From: Atriophallophorus winterbourni
Lineage: Eukaryota; Platyhelminthes; Trematoda; Plagiorchiida; Microphallidae
Length of the DNA: 64,000 bases
Reading direction: 5' to 3'
NCBI GenBank assembly: GCA_013407085.1
Contig: JACCGJ010008404.1
Span: 1 to 64,000, forward strand
The notes beneath the pieces were generated by a model that ran no database searches, was not told the origin of the DNA, and saw only the letters and a program-made list of their open reading frames with translations. The position numbers were made by a program, and so were the translations under genes. Shown here piece after piece: positions 1-11,371 of this stretch. Numbering within the stretch: the stretch's first letter is position 1; each line of letters starts with the position of its first letter.

Positions 1-829
1 AAATAGTTGAGCAGGCTGGAATGAGGTTCACAAAGCTGACGGTGACATTTGGTGTGACGCCATCCGATCCTTGGAATTTTCTTATATTTAGTTTAAGCAA
101 ATGACTTGCAACAATCATTGGATTTTTCGAAATATCGCACAATGTTTCGATTTCTGTTTCGATTGAATACTCAGAACGTTCCACTGAAACTCAGTTCATT
201 AAGCACAGGACAGTAAGTGGCTGACAAGCCATTAGAGCTTCCAGAATTTCTTTCGGTGGAAAGCTGCGGAGAATCAACCACCATTGCCAAAGGGTCAATC
301 CTTTTTCTCCGTGTGAAAAATCTGATTGTCGTAGGACTAAGAGAATGTAGTTGGGGGAGCACCGCGCTATAATCAATGCACTGACAAGAGGTAATTTTCT
401 TTTTTCTCCGTTTGTAATATCTGATGATCGCGGTGTCAGGCGATGTACCGGATAGTAGTAGGACAGCAACGCGGAATAATCGATGCTGGATAAAACAACA
501 AACCAGTTTTTACTCACCAGCACAATGAAAGGTTACCTAATGAAGAATCAAGAATAAAAAGATGCTCTAAAATTGCTACAATTACTGCGAGCACCAACGG
601 AGGACGCATGTGAGCATGGTGATCGATATGAATGTATTTAGAGATAACTTACCCAGTCCACGGTCCTCAACCCTTCATGAAATTGAGACGGACTACAGGA
701 GATAAGTTTTCTCATGGGCTGCTTGTTCCAGAAGTTGACCACCGCTGAAACTGGAAAAGGTTTTCCTAGAATATATCTACATAGTTCATAGCAAGCGTTG
801 AGTGCGTGTCATCGAGTGCCCAGCTTATG
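1..829. other. Intergenic, no gene recognised
   Basis: No reading frame here resembles a known protein and no splice-consistent exon was found. The only structure seen is the degenerate tandem repeat at about 299-487, listed separately. Confidence 0.5.
299..487. repeat. Degenerate tandem repeat, two units of about 103 bp
   Basis: Two imperfect copies begin near 300 and 403. Each opens with a T-rich block plus CTCCGT and an ATCTGAT motif, and each ends with a GCA(A/C)CGCG...ATAATC(A/G)ATGC motif. The copies are diverged and a function is not apparent. Confidence 0.4.
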
Positions 830-2990
830 ACGTAAGGTAAGATGTCTGGATTAACGGACCGCTTAAACCCTCTGAAGATCTTGAACGTTTCAATCGAAAT
901 CACCTCTCAAACACGACGCTTAAGAGCTAAAACCCCCAGCCCCCAGGCGATCAGCATACACGTTTTCCACGCACTGACCCTCCATCATGCTGTTGTAGTC
1001 CGCTGTACGCTTTCAAGTCGAATGCTATCTTTCCTGCTTGTGGGGACTCCCACGCCGGACCCGATATTCCAAATGCCCGGCTGACTAATGCGGTTTGACT
1101 AACGCTTTGCAAAGTGGAAGGAACACGCCGGGACTTCTGCTGGAAAGCACTGACATCAACCGGAATAGCACATTGCGTGCACGTTGCGCTGCAACAACGC
1201 ATCGGTCCTCCTATTTGAAGTCAGCTATAACTAGAACACCCAAGTCCTTAACCCGCTGAGTGGCGTCAACTCTAATAGGAGTACCTGTACTGTGATCTTG
1301 TCGACCAGAGCAGACAAGAGTTGGCACTTATTGAGGTTCAGTTTGAGGTCCCACCGCATGGACCAGTCAATGACCTGCTCGAACTCGTGCATCAGAGTAT
1401 CTTCATTTGTTGAACCCATGAACTTCACGTCATCCGCGAAAATGAGGCACGGACACTGCAAGATAGGCAACAAGTCATCGATAAAAATCAGAGAGAGCAG
1501 CGGACTTAGCATAGACCCCTGAGCTACCCCACTTATCAACTCCGTTTGGATCGACAACGTAGATCCTACTCGCACTCTATAGGGTCCAACCTGTCAAGAA
1601 TGATTTTATCCAATCAAGTAAACTGTTCCGTTTGCCTTTTGCTGGTAGCTTAATTTCTAAAAAATCTGTGGTGAACGGAATCGAAACCCTTGTTATAATC
1701 CAGGTAGAGCGCTTCGACAGGCTTCCCTTCATCCAACCTTTTCGTAGCAATATTGAGGAAACGCAATAGGTTAGTCAGACAAGACCTCCCTTTTAGGAAT
1801 CCATGTTGAGCTAGACTAAGTAGAGAACGCTGGCAGTGATGCTGGCAGATTTTGTCGCATATAAGACTTTCCAATACTTTCGAGACGATGCTGGTCAGGC
1901 TGACTGGTCTAAAGTTATCAAGAATCGACCTGCGATCACCTTTGTGTATTAATACTACTATGGCTTGTTTCCACTCACGAGGAACCTTTCCTGAGTGAAA
2001 ACATGAATTGAAGAGATTATATAGTGGTTTTGCAAGTACTGGGGCGAGATTTATCAATATGAATGAGTGGATGCTATTTGATCCCTCAACCTTGTTAGCG
2101 CGAACATAATAAGATATCCATACACCTCCGCCTCATTAAAGCACAAATCATCTAGTACAGGGACACCAGATGAAAGTGAAGCAACTCAGACGGTGTGTGT
2201 GAAGAATTATCCCTTCGCTGAACGGTACTGAAAACGTTTAAGAAGGCTGTCGCATTAGCTAGCTCACTATTAGCTGTTTGTCCGTCCTCCAGGTTTAAGT
2301 CTCCGATGCTTACCCTAGGTTTTCCTTTAGATTGCGCGTAACTGTAAGACCTTTTCGGGTTTGATTTAGCGTCCCTGGCTAAGGATAACTCAAACTTCTG
2401 TTTGAGCACACGCTGCATTTTAGCACAAGCGTTTCGGGCGGTTCTGTAACGGACCCACGAACCAGAGGTGAGCGATAGCCTATATTGCCGCCATAAGCAA
2501 TCACATTTACGAATAGAACGACGAACGCTGGGAGACCACCAGGGTGGCCGCTGGTGCTTACTCACGTATTGCAGTAGAGCATGCAGGTCTTGTAGCCCGT
2601 TGAGAAATTTGCAAATTCTGTCCCAGTTTTCAGTTACACTAGAATCATTCGAGAACATAAGGTAAGATTTTGATGACTGTAAAAGTAGGTTCCAGTCAAA
2701 TAGCCTAAAATTACGTCTAGGGCGCACAAGAGGTTTCTGAAAACGCAACACCGCTCCGAAGCCCAACATTACGTGTTCGCATTTGCCAAGAAGGGTTAGG
2801 AACTTGAAATTCTTGACAGCTTCTGGCTGAGACGACAGCACCAAGTCAAGAGCGGATGGAGTGCATCCATCGCGCAAACTAGTGGGTTCGTTTACGTGCT
2901 GATTTAATCCATGATAGTGGATACCATGGACAAAAGATGCGGATTCCTCAGTGAGTACCCCTGAGGAAGCTAACCAGTCTATGTCTGAGT
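830..2990 (-). mobile_element. CR1-like non-LTR retrotransposon, 5'-truncated and decayed
   Basis: Read on the minus strand, the order is the C-terminal end of the endonuclease (starting DIDW, then QHVNEPTSLRDG and PSALDLVL, 2990-2700), the linker before the reverse transcriptase (PPWWSPSVRR), reverse transcriptase, and the 3' tail. The reverse transcriptase shows FRPVSLTSIVSKVLE, AQHGFLKGRSCLTNLL, LYLDYNKGFDSVHH, GVAQGSMLSPLL and the catalytic FADD box (FADDVKF). The tail has DLGVLV and an ARNVLFRLM-like segment around 1250-1080. Frameshifts and stops break the frame, so it is dead. The 5' end joins a second CR1 copy near 2990. The clade is judged from motif resemblance only. Confidence 0.85.
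1231..2057 (-). pseudogene. CR1-like reverse transcriptase, broken
   Basis: Two minus-strand frames, 2057-1650 and 1575-1231, carry the fingers, palm and thumb of a non-LTR reverse transcriptase. The first has the RPVSLTS and GFLKGRS boxes and the first-aspartate box (LYLDYNKGFDSVHH, where family members usually have DFSKAFD). The second has GVAQGSMLSPLL and the second catalytic box, FADD. The frame shifts between 1650 and 1575. The enzyme would have copied element RNA at a nicked target. Here it is a relic. Confidence 0.85.
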
Positions 2991-4930
2991 AGTAAATTGC
3001 CAGAGCATTTTCGGTTTCCAATGCTGTTTCAGTGAGTGTTCAACCATTATGGAAGGGAAAAGACCTAGTTTTACTTTTGCTTTAGCGTTCATGATTTTGT
3101 ATAGTAATTTAGGGTTTTGTTCCATTTTTGACAGGAGCATCAATTGGTGCGCTTCGTATTCCTCTGGAATAAGTGCAGTAACTTTGTTGCGTAACATACG
3201 GAAATGTTGCCAAGCAGTAGAGGTAGTAGCGGCTTTATGCTGCACCCACGCTGCTCGCCTCAGTGTTATCCACGTTTTTGTTCTGCTGCAGACAACAGAA
3301 CGAAGTTTATGGACGCACCTTTTCTGAACGATCTGCGAGTTCTCGTCTATCTTCAGTTTTAGAAAACATGCAAGTTTATTCCATTGTGAGTCTGGGCTTA
3401 TGTTGTCCGTCTGAAAATGCTGAATCTGCATGAGCGATTTACTCAGAGCCAATTTATTTACACGTCGAACCACCCTATTCCGAGCACTGCAAACATAGTC
3501 GAACACAAGCACTGAATGGTCATTAAGACCCAGCGGAGCCTGGAATTCGATTGCTTCGATAGATTGTTCTTACGATGTTTCCACCAAATCCAAGACAAAA
3601 GGGCTGCCAGAAACTTTCTCCCGGGTGCATTCGTGAACGTGGTTGTATAACGGGACTAAATCTAGTACCGCTATAACTCAGTAATCTAGCGTTTGTGGGA
3701 AGTAATCATCTGTTAGATAAAGGGTGGACAGATTAAAATCACCTATAATAAGTGTCGGTGCTTGCTGTGTTCAAGTCACGCGATGATGCACTTAGATCAC
3801 CTGTCGATGTTCGATTCCGTAGATGGAGAGAACAGGTAGACCACACCAATAATGTGAACGTCACAAGATATCAGCGTTAAAGAGCACCAAATTGTATCCT
3901 CGAGCGTGAATTCTGTCTTTTCTATTGGATGGTCCTGGAGTCGATTATGATAATAAAGAGCATCGCCACCACACTTATCACTAGAACGTTCCTCTTCAAG
4001 TTCATATTTCGAATTAGTATCTTCGTTTCAATCAATTGGGTAGAATACCATGTTTGCGTAATGACGATAATGTCAGGCGAGTATCGCGAACATATCTCGT
4101 TTAGCTTAGCCAAGTTCTTCGGAAGGCCTCGTGCATTTGTATATAAACACCTTATAAAGTTTGTGGTGGTCAAATTATGAAAAGTTATCAAAAGGCGAAC
4201 TCGTTTAGAGTCGGGATGCTCGAGGTTTTTGGAATTATCGCATGACATTCAGGTTGAACCTCAGCACTCGGCGTTTGTGGGTCGGTACTATCCGTTTGCT
4301 TGCTTCCGGCTATTACATTTGACAAGCTCAACTTGACGTTTTGGGGTAGGATATTTCTATTAGGTTTTCATTCACGTTTGATAGTATCGGTCATTTTGGT
4401 TTTGAAGATGATTAGCTTTAAAGGGCTAGGACCTTGCTCTATATAGTTGGCAGACCGCGGTATTCTAAAAGCACCAACAAGTATGGCATTTTTAATACCA
4501 ATTGTTTCGGCCATATATACTTACTGTTTCTGATCATGCTCAGACGTTTCTTGAATAGGTGCGTCAGCAGCATCTTCCGGAACACCTAGAATTACATTAC
4601 TTCTTGGATTACATTCTTCTTCAGATTTTTTCGACGACTTTCGCTTCCACCATGAAAAGTCTGCATGGATACTACACGTAGTCTCTGGAAAACCTCTAAG
4701 AAAGTAAGCATTCAAGATTAGGTTTTACACGTCCTCTGTAGATTGCAGCGTTATTCTTAAAAAGCGAGGATCATTCTTGTAAGAAGAATTCACGTAGCGG
4801 TTTGATCGAACTTTTGATGAGGGAATAACGGCGACCAGTCTCATGTGACTGCATATTTTATACCACTCAGCTAATTTATGTTTTTGCTCAGCTTCAAACA
4901 GAGTTTCCTGCGACTCAGTCACGTTTGTAC
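2990..4930 (-). mobile_element. Second CR1-like element, 3'-truncated, upstream of the first
   Basis: On the minus strand this holds an ORF1-like end (4922-4521), the start of an apurinic-type endonuclease (CLYTNARGLPKNLAKLNEI and PDIIVITQTWYS, about 4150-4020) and a long linker frame (3512-2979) that includes LLSKMEQNPKLLYK. That linker runs into an 'ETENALAIYY' segment that normally precedes reverse transcriptase. It then switches to endonuclease C-terminal sequence of the downstream copy near 2990, so two elements are abutted or nested. The 5' end is cut by the LTR element at 4997. Confidence 0.7.
4521..4922 (-). pseudogene. CR1-like ORF1 fragment
   Basis: Two minus-strand frames (4922-4725 and 4715-4521) together read like the C-terminal part of an ORF1 nucleic-acid-binding protein: NDPRFLRITLQSTEDV followed by LNAYFLRGFPET and then a KSSKKSEEE basic stretch. 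The frame changes near 4720. The assignment rests on position upstream of the endonuclease and on general resemblance, so it is tentative. Confidence 0.45.
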
Positions 4931-4991
4931 GTTTAACAATAAGGTTTACACTCGCGGATTTTGTTTTCTAATGTAAGTCAGTCATGTTTGT

Positions 4992-4996
4992 ATTGG
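4992..4996 (+). repeat. Target-site duplication, left copy (ATTGG)
   Basis: The five bases ATTGG directly precede the left LTR, and the same five bases follow the right LTR at 7924-7928. A 5-bp duplication fits LTR-element integration and fixes both element ends. Confidence 0.9.
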
Positions 4997-5552
4997 TATA
5001 TGAATCCGCGTCGATGTCTTGAAAATTCCTCTTTCGGTCCAGCAAGATCGAACGACCTGGAGACATTTGTTCCCACCCTACACCCGTGTTCTTTATCAAG
5101 TTTTTTGTGTCATAATTTTCCAGTGATATTTTTTGTTTGTTCGTTAAATTGAAAATAACATTTAAACTAAATGTTAAATCTGTGAGAGTTTTCTTTCCCG
5201 AACATTGTTCCTTTGTTTAACTGCACTTCGGCTTCCGCACATTTGTCCGTTACCCGTGTTTACCGTTATTGGAAAACGGTAATTTTTTGTGCTCTCAACT
5301 GAGCTGTTTGACTTCCGTTTATTGGACGCGTTGGGTTTGCATTGAAACCTGTATTCGATTACCGTTGAGGTTTGTTATATTTTGCTTTTTAATCGTCTTT
5401 GTCAATATAGTACAGCGTAAATTGACGTATTGTTCTGATTTGGGATCGATTCGCGAACGCTCGTCACTCCCGGTAGAAGATTCTCGTGGTTCGTAGCAGG
5501 CAACTAGTTTCCGTGACAGAATCTATTCCCCAGTGACGATTTGGTCGCTACA
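4997..5552 (+). repeat. Left LTR of the BEL/Pao-type element
   Basis: This 556-bp copy aligns along its whole length with 7363-7923. It lacks a 6-base insertion present in the right copy near 7605 and has one extra T near 5136. An AT-rich stretch around 5370-5410 includes an AATATAGTA motif that could serve as a core promoter. No clear tRNA primer-binding site follows it, because the 56-bp repeat begins at once. Confidence 0.93.
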
Positions 5553-5553
5553 G

Positions 5554-5790
5554 TACTCAACGTTGGAATTCGGTTTGGACCCTATTTGTCTCAATTGGAG
5601 AAAATAAAGTACTCAACGTTGGAATTCGGTTTGGACCTTATTTGTCTCAATTGGAGAAAATAAAGTACTCAACGTTGGAATTCGGTTTGGACCTTATTTG
5701 TCTCAATTGGAGAAAATAAAATACTCAACGTTGGAATTCGGTTTGGACCTTATTTGTCTCAATTGGATAAAATACAGTACTCAACGTCGA
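5554..5790 (+). repeat. 56-bp tandem repeat directly after the left LTR
   Basis: Four full units start at 5554, 5610, 5666 and 5722, and a partial fifth starts at 5778. Each opens TACTCAACGTTGGAATTCGG and ends with a GAGAAAATAAAG-like tail. The units are almost identical to one another. They occupy the place where the primer-binding site and packaging signals of an LTR element normally lie. Confidence 0.95.
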
Positions 5791-5806
5791 ATTCGCTGTC
5801 GTCGAA

Positions 5807-6859
5807 ATGCCTGTTACCCGCAGTTTTGTCGAAAAGATCAAATCTTCCCAACAGTTGGTCGATAATGGAACGGAAGTCACCGCAGGTGAGCGCAATCATT
5901 GTTCTGTTGAGGGCTCTCGTGGTAGCTTGAGGGGTTCAACGGTAGATTCAAATATTCGTGTTCGTAGGGTTAAAATGCGCCTTGAACTCCTAAAACTGTC
6001 GCAGGAAACAATCGAAATGCAGCACAAACTGAATTTGCTTCAGGCGGTATACGAGGTTAAAATGGCTAAGATTGCTGCTTCGGCAAGTTATCTTGCGCAT
6101 TGTGAGCATCAAAAGGAAAAAGTAGCTGACTACCCTCGTTCGGAGGTAGAAGATTCTGTTCGTATTCAAAAGCCCGGCAGTTAACCAAGATCTCACCTTC
6201 CGAAGATAGAATTGATATCTTTTGATGGTTCAGCTAGCACCTACGGGAAATTTTGTCGTCAGTTCGAGACCTATGTGGAGTCTAGAACTCTTGATGACGG
6301 ACAGAGGTTCCTATGTTTGCTAAATTATTGCCGAGGTATAGCAAAAGAATCAATTGAAGGGTGTGTCATGCTGCCACCTGAACGTGCGTATAAGCGGGCG
6401 AGATCAATCCTGAAGGACCTCTTCGGGCAACTGCATACAATAGCAAGGCCTGTTAGTCTCGTTAATTGTCAAGAATTTGTTTCTACTGGTGTAATGTTGA
6501 AGAACATTGACCTTTGTGTTGTGGATGGTGATCAGGAAGCTGAGTTACCTGACACTAAATTAGCTCAGTAGGATTTTGTGACTGAATTTTCCGACACTAA
6601 TTCGGATCAAATGGAGACTAAGCCTGGCTCACCTGACACCAAATCAGCTCAAATGAAAAGTAGGCCTGGTTCACATGACACTGAATCAGCTTCAATTGGG
6701 GCGACGTATGGTCAGCATGACAATCCGTATGATTGGCGTAAACCTTTCGGTTGTATACCTGATGAACCATTTATGTTTGGAAACCCGGATACAATATTTT
6801 GTAATTTAGTCTTGTTTAGATGGCGCAAAATGTCGCTGTTGGAGGATGCAATACATTAG
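5807..6859 (+). pseudogene. BEL/Pao-type gag frame with two in-frame stops
   Basis: One frame of about 350 codons runs from the ATG at 5807 to the TAG at 6857, interrupted in phase by TAA (6182) and TAG (6569). Residues 45-105 are charged and coiled-coil-like (LELLKLSQETIEMQHKLNLL). The next block matches the conserved gag core of Pao/BEL elements: ISFDGSASTYGKFCRQFETY, then LLNYCRGIAKESIEGCVMLP, then RARSILKDLFGQLHTIA. After the second stop, a degenerate repeat built on DTxSAQMxxxPGS occurs about three times. Gag would have formed the intracellular particle. With these stops a complete protein is not expected. Confidence 0.85.
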
Positions 6860-7073
6860 GCTCCTTCGGGTAGGATATCATGCATGAGCTTATTGCAGGG
6901 CGCTGGCAGAACCGGAGGACGTGGTGGGTCTTTGTCTAGCAAACATTTTCCCTATAAAAAGCCACAGGTGTCCAGTGATCGTGATGCGACGTGGCGTGTG
7001 TGACTCGCCACTAAATAAAGTCACTTGCTTTATTCTACTGTACCTGGGTGTCGGGCCCGGGGGCTGGTGCTTA

Positions 7074-7245
7074 AGGTGGGAGGCGGGTCTCCGGATCTGC
7101 TGACCCCAGAAATACCACCAAGCATTCAGTCTGCCGGTCGCATGCGAAGACGAACGTTGATTACACTGAAGGCAAATGTTTTAGGTGGGAGGCGGGTCTT
7201 CGGGTCTGCCAACTCCAGAGATACAACCAAACAGTTGATCGTCGA
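7074..7245 (+). repeat. Imperfect direct repeat, period about 109 bp, in the element's 3' interior
   Basis: Two copies begin AGGTGGGAGGCGGGTCT at 7074 and 7183. They stay similar for about 55 bp, through a CC(A/C)...CCAGA(A/G)ATAC motif. The pair lies between the gag remnant and the right LTR. Confidence 0.8.
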
Positions 7246-7362
7246 GTCGCTGTCATGGGTCGCGCAGGTACACGAGTCGGGTAGCCAGGTAGAGGAGAGC
7301 CCCGCAGTTCAGTGTTTGTGTCTCTACTTGCTTTTCAGATTTTGAGGAATTTTGGTGGGCGG

Positions 7363-7923
7363 TGTATTAATCCGCGTCGATGTCTTGAAAATTCCTCTTT
7401 CGGTCCAGCAAGATCGAACGACCTGGAGACATTTGTTCCCACCCTACACCCGTGTTCTTTATCAAGTTTTTTGTGTCATAATTTTCCAGTGATATTTTTG
7501 TTTGTTCTTTAAATTGAAAATAACATTTAAACTAAATGTTAAATCTGTGAGAGTTTTCTTTCCCGAACATTTTTCCTTTGTTTAACTGCACTTCGGTTTC
7601 CGCACATTTTGATTTGTCCGTTACCCGTGTTTACCGTTATTGGAAAACGGTAATTTTTTGTGCTCTCAACTGAGCTGTTTGACTTCTGTTTATTGGACGC
7701 GTTGGGTTTGCATTGAAACCTGTATTCGATTACCGTTGAGGTTTGTTATATTTTGCTTTTTAATCGTCTTTATCAATATAGTACAGCGTAAATTGACGTA
7801 TTGTTCTGATTTGGGATCGATTCGTGAACGCTCGTCACTCCCGGTAGAAGATTCTCGTGGTTCGTAGCAGGCAACTAGTTTCCGTGACAGAATCTATTCG
7901 TCAGTGACGATTTGGTCGCAACA
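7363..7923 (+). repeat. Right LTR of the BEL/Pao-type element
   Basis: This 561-bp copy begins TGTATTAATCC after a purine-rich tract and ends CGCAACA. ATTGG follows at 7924-7928, matching the bases before the left LTR. It appears to keep the original TG...CA ends. Confidence 0.93.
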
Positions 7924-7928
7924 ATTGG

Positions 7929-8639
7929 TTTTGTAGTCGATTCTCGTTTTCGGTAAGTAGAGGAACCACTGATCCCAACGATCGCCATCTGCGCGATTAT
8001 CTGGGAAAATGTTGGCTTGCTCGAGTATGATGGATTATCTACCGGCTCTTACGCAGTAGCCTCTTAGCCGGGCAACGATGTTGCCATCATGACGTTTATT
8101 AACAGTTTATTTAGCTTTTTGTATACTGTATTCCATTCCATTTAGACGCGCCTCAATATCATAGTCAGGGTTTTGCGCCGCCAAGGCTGACGGTGTTGAT
8201 TTGGCCTTGCAAACGAGGCAAACATAACAAACACTAGCACAATTATTTATATTATTAATCGATACTTAATCCGAGGTCAGCGATTTGTAGCATTTTGCAT
8301 GCACTTACGACAAACAGTCGTAACACGTGACATACCTAGCCTTGGGACTTAACGACTTATGGCGAAAAACGTTGTTCACCAATAAGAGCAAAGTCAGAAT
8401 TGATCCCGGCGATACGCATCGGTAGTTGCTCGCACGACGTTAAATATGAAACCAGCAGACGGCGGAGAATAAGATCTTTCCGATGATGTTAATCCCTTTG
8501 ATGACTTAAACAGTATTAACAGAGTTTCACGCGTAGATCCAATATGGGAAAATCATGATAAATCTGAATTTGGTCGTATTATCGAATAACGCTGCGACAC
8601 TGGTATATTCAGAAAGCTGACTTCGGAACGAGTCCAACA
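7929..8639. other. No gene recognised
   Basis: This was read on both strands. It shows no recognisable protein, exon or repeat copy. It may be the continuation of the locus the LTR element entered. Confidence 0.4.
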
Positions 8640-9480
8640 AGGTATTGTATATCCACGTACGTGTAATTGTAAGAACAGTATATCCATAAAACCAGGAGCT
8701 CACCATTTCTGTAGATATAAATGGCTACCGTTCACAAAATTTGACAATTCCGGGCGGGGTGATACAAGGAAGCGTTTTAAGTCCACTTATCTGTTTTGAT
8801 ATTTATTACCGATATAATCTTTGTCATGACAAACTGTAAGATCTTTTTGTTTGCAGATAATATGAAAGTCGCCCTAGCCTCCCCATCTAACCAGACTCCC
8901 GACTATATATCGAAATTGAACCAAGACCTGGATGATCAACTTCAATGAAGTATTCGAAACGGTGTTGAGTTCTCCATCAATAAATCTACTTTCATCAATT
9001 TAAAATGTATCATACCAAAAAATTCGATCATCTTGAATAATACACCACTAGAGCCAGCACAGTGTGTACGTGATTTAGTTTATCGATATGTTGGATCACT
9101 TTCATTTCATGAACAAATTTGATACACGATATCTAAAACAAAAAATACATGTTTACTTCATAGATTCATCACTTAACCCCAGTGCAACCTGTAACTTGAC
9201 AGGCTACATACACCATCTTTATTAGAATACGTCAATATTAAATCTGGCAACATTACTCAGTCTGATGGCTATACTTTAGAAGGCATCCAACGTTGTTTCA
9301 CTCGACCATTACCACCAGTTCGATTAAGCATTCATATAAGGAAAGATGTCTGATCCTAGGTTTGCAACCATTATGGTTTCAAAGAATAAGACAAAATCTT
9401 GTACTTTTAACCGAATATTGGAAAAATATATGATCGCATTGATTTACAATTAGATTTTAAAACAAAATGAGTGTCAGTAT
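8640..9480 (+). pseudogene. CR1-like reverse transcriptase C-terminal fragment
   Basis: Across several broken plus-strand frames one reads GGVIQGSVLSPLI, then IFLFADNMKVA (the catalytic FADD has become FADN), then FSINKS and the tail blocks GYTLEGIQRCFTRPLPPVRL, with LQPLWFQRIRQNLVLL in a shifted frame. These are in the order expected for the palm, thumb and C-terminal region of a CR1-like polymerase. Many stops and the lost aspartate make it a relic. It ends against minus-strand gypsy gag sequence. Confidence 0.75.
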
Positions 9481-9990
9481 TACTTTGACGCTTGGTTTTT
9501 CGCAACATCTCCATGATGTTCACACATTCTTTTTCATTTTCAAAAGTTGAACTATTCACCATTGATAACTGACGATATAAATTGGGCTCATTACCACTAG
9601 TGATTAAGCAATCTCTCAGATGATCATTTAGTTTATCTTCAAAAGCAAAACATGAAGTTTGTGTTCGCAATTATAGAATAAATTGACGAATAGATACGTT
9701 TTCGTGTCGTTGTGTTGTATTGAAGTGAGCACGTTCAACAATGTCGGAATGTTTTGGAGTGTCATCAGTTATTAAAATTGATTTCAATTCATTAAAAGTC
9801 TTCCTATCCGGTGGAATAGCAAATGATAAATTTTCCAACAGCGAATGAGCATCTTCTCCTGCTGAAGTAAGAAAATGCACAGCAATAATTGAAACTGGTA
9901 TTTCACTCTTGGCACGACACCAAACGCTTCAGATAATCTTCGATTTATCTTGGGGTTTCATGAATACTGAGATATCCGAAATTTAGCCGA
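9407..9990 (-). pseudogene. Ty3/gypsy gag fragment
   Basis: Two minus-strand frames (9880-9671 and 9670-9407) join across one stop. They read like the capsid core of a gypsy-type gag: FAIPPDRKTFNELKSILI, then HSDIVERAHFNTTQ, then RHENVSIRQFIL, LRTQTSCFAFEDKLNDHLRD and a LTFEKAL-like block (SSTFENEKECVNIMEML). No zinc knuckle, protease or polymerase follows. It is an isolated fragment. Confidence 0.7.
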
Positions 9991-10239
9991 AATGATAGCT
10001 GATCGCGAGGCTAGTTGTATTGATTGGCATTGTGACAAATTGAATGAAACTACCAACCCAAGAACAGAATGAGTTTAGAGCACGCTCATTATTTGAATTT
10101 CGCTGCTCGAGAATGAGAATATGAATAACAATATTATTGATTGTCATTTGTACAATCACACACTTTATCAACACGAATCAATTGGTGTTACCAAAAAGGC
10201 TATGTGGATCAAATCCTGATGTCCATTCGGTTAAAGTTC

Positions 10240-10745
10240 CATCGATAAATATTTCGTTTTCCATTTCGAACATGTTGTTTTCGGCTATACAACAGGCCAA
10301 ACGAGGGGCGGATTGCAACGCTAAACCTCTTTGACTTTTGGTACCGTCGTCTCAGGGGTGACTTGATCCTGCTTCTCAACATTCTGCATACAGTGGATCA
10401 CCCACGTGAACACCTGTTTCATCGGCAAGAAGCACGTGGTAGCAGATCGCATGGATACAAGTTAATTATTCCACACTCCAGATCAAATTGTCGAAGGTTT
10501 TTCTTTGCTGTCAGAGTCTGTTTTCTATGGAACTCCCTTCCCCCACATATCGTTTGCCCAACAAGCCTGAACATGTTCAAGGCTGAACTTGACAAGTATA
10601 TGTTGACCAAACCAAACCTTGCACCTGAATACACGTGTATAAAAAATTTGTGTTGTTTTTATGAATTCCCTATATTTTTAATCTGTGGTTACTGTAAAGT
10701 ATTTACTTTTTGGACCATTAAAACTTTGAATTACTCTGAATTACT
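10240..10745 (+). pseudogene. CR1-like 3' terminal fragment
   Basis: This is closely similar at DNA level to the 3' end of the CR1 copy at 31.6-33.0 kb (32.50-32.99 kb). The reading LNILHTVDHPREHLFHRQEA, GYKLIIPHSRSNCRRFFFAV and FLWNSLPPHIV is the usual CR1-like polyprotein C-terminus. It ends in AATTACTTTGAA-type tail repeats. Confidence 0.8.
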
Positions 10746-11371
10746 TTGAATTTGCGGCCTATCCGACCGTAGGCGATTAGACAAACATGACACATTCTTC
10801 TGAATATTTACATTATCAGGAAATCAATTATGAAGAATGTTACGTCCGGTAAATGATAATCGTTGAAATGCAAAAAGTGTTGCGAAACTGAATGAAATAA
10901 TAATAATTCTTAATGTCGTACACAGCTTCCAAAAATTTAGTTTATTAAATTCTAAAATGTTTGTTGTTGCTGAACCATTAGACAGCTAATATGTGGTCGA
11001 TACCTGATCTGAGGGGATAACCTGGTAATATTAGAATGTTTTAGTTTCATAGTTTCGGTTTCATAGGTTTGTCTTGTCTAATGTTAAGTGCTTCGCCATC
11101 TATATGGTCTTTCATGACTAAAAAAATGTTCAGCTTGTAAGACATTCTGTAATCGACTAATCATCAACAGCGATACATAAATTACACAATATATAAATTG
11201 CTAGAACTCACATACTCAAAGAAATCTTGCATCCGTGTAGGCTACTTTTTATGTTTAGGCACAGTGAAATTTTAATTTCAAGGTGAAAAAGCAGCAAAAC
11301 TGAAGGCCGTTTGCATATATATATTGCGCCCGTTACGAAACGTTTGATGATTTTCACGTAAGGTTTAAATC
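10746..11371 (+). promoter_or_regulatory. Upstream region of the RIPOR-like gene
   Basis: No gene is seen. A TATATATA stretch lies at about 11315-11324, some 50 bases before the proposed start codon, and could be a core promoter. An in-frame TAA at 11366-11368 limits the reading frame to the ATG at 11372. The true transcription start, and any upstream non-coding exon, cannot be judged from sequence. Confidence 0.3.

Larger units (their letters stand above)
4997..7923 (+). mobile_element. BEL/Pao-type LTR retrotransposon derivative lacking pol
   Basis: The element is about 2.9 kb with direct terminal repeats at 4997-5552 and 7363-7923. These differ by roughly eleven substitutions and two small indels, by eye. 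The right LTR begins TGTATT and ends ACA. The left begins TATATG, an apparent decay of TG. The flanking 5-bp duplication is intact. The 1.8-kb interior holds a 56-bp tandem repeat, a gag frame with two in-frame stops, and a repeat pair near the 3' end. A purine-rich tract (GAGGAATTTTGGTGGGCGG) abuts the right LTR. No protease, reverse transcriptase or integrase is present. The high LTR identity suggests a fairly recent insertion that depended on an intact relative. Confidence 0.92.

Noticed and set aside
842..1084. 80-codon plus-strand frame
   Set aside because: Antisense shadow of the CR1-like 3' tail, whose minus-strand reading has family motifs.
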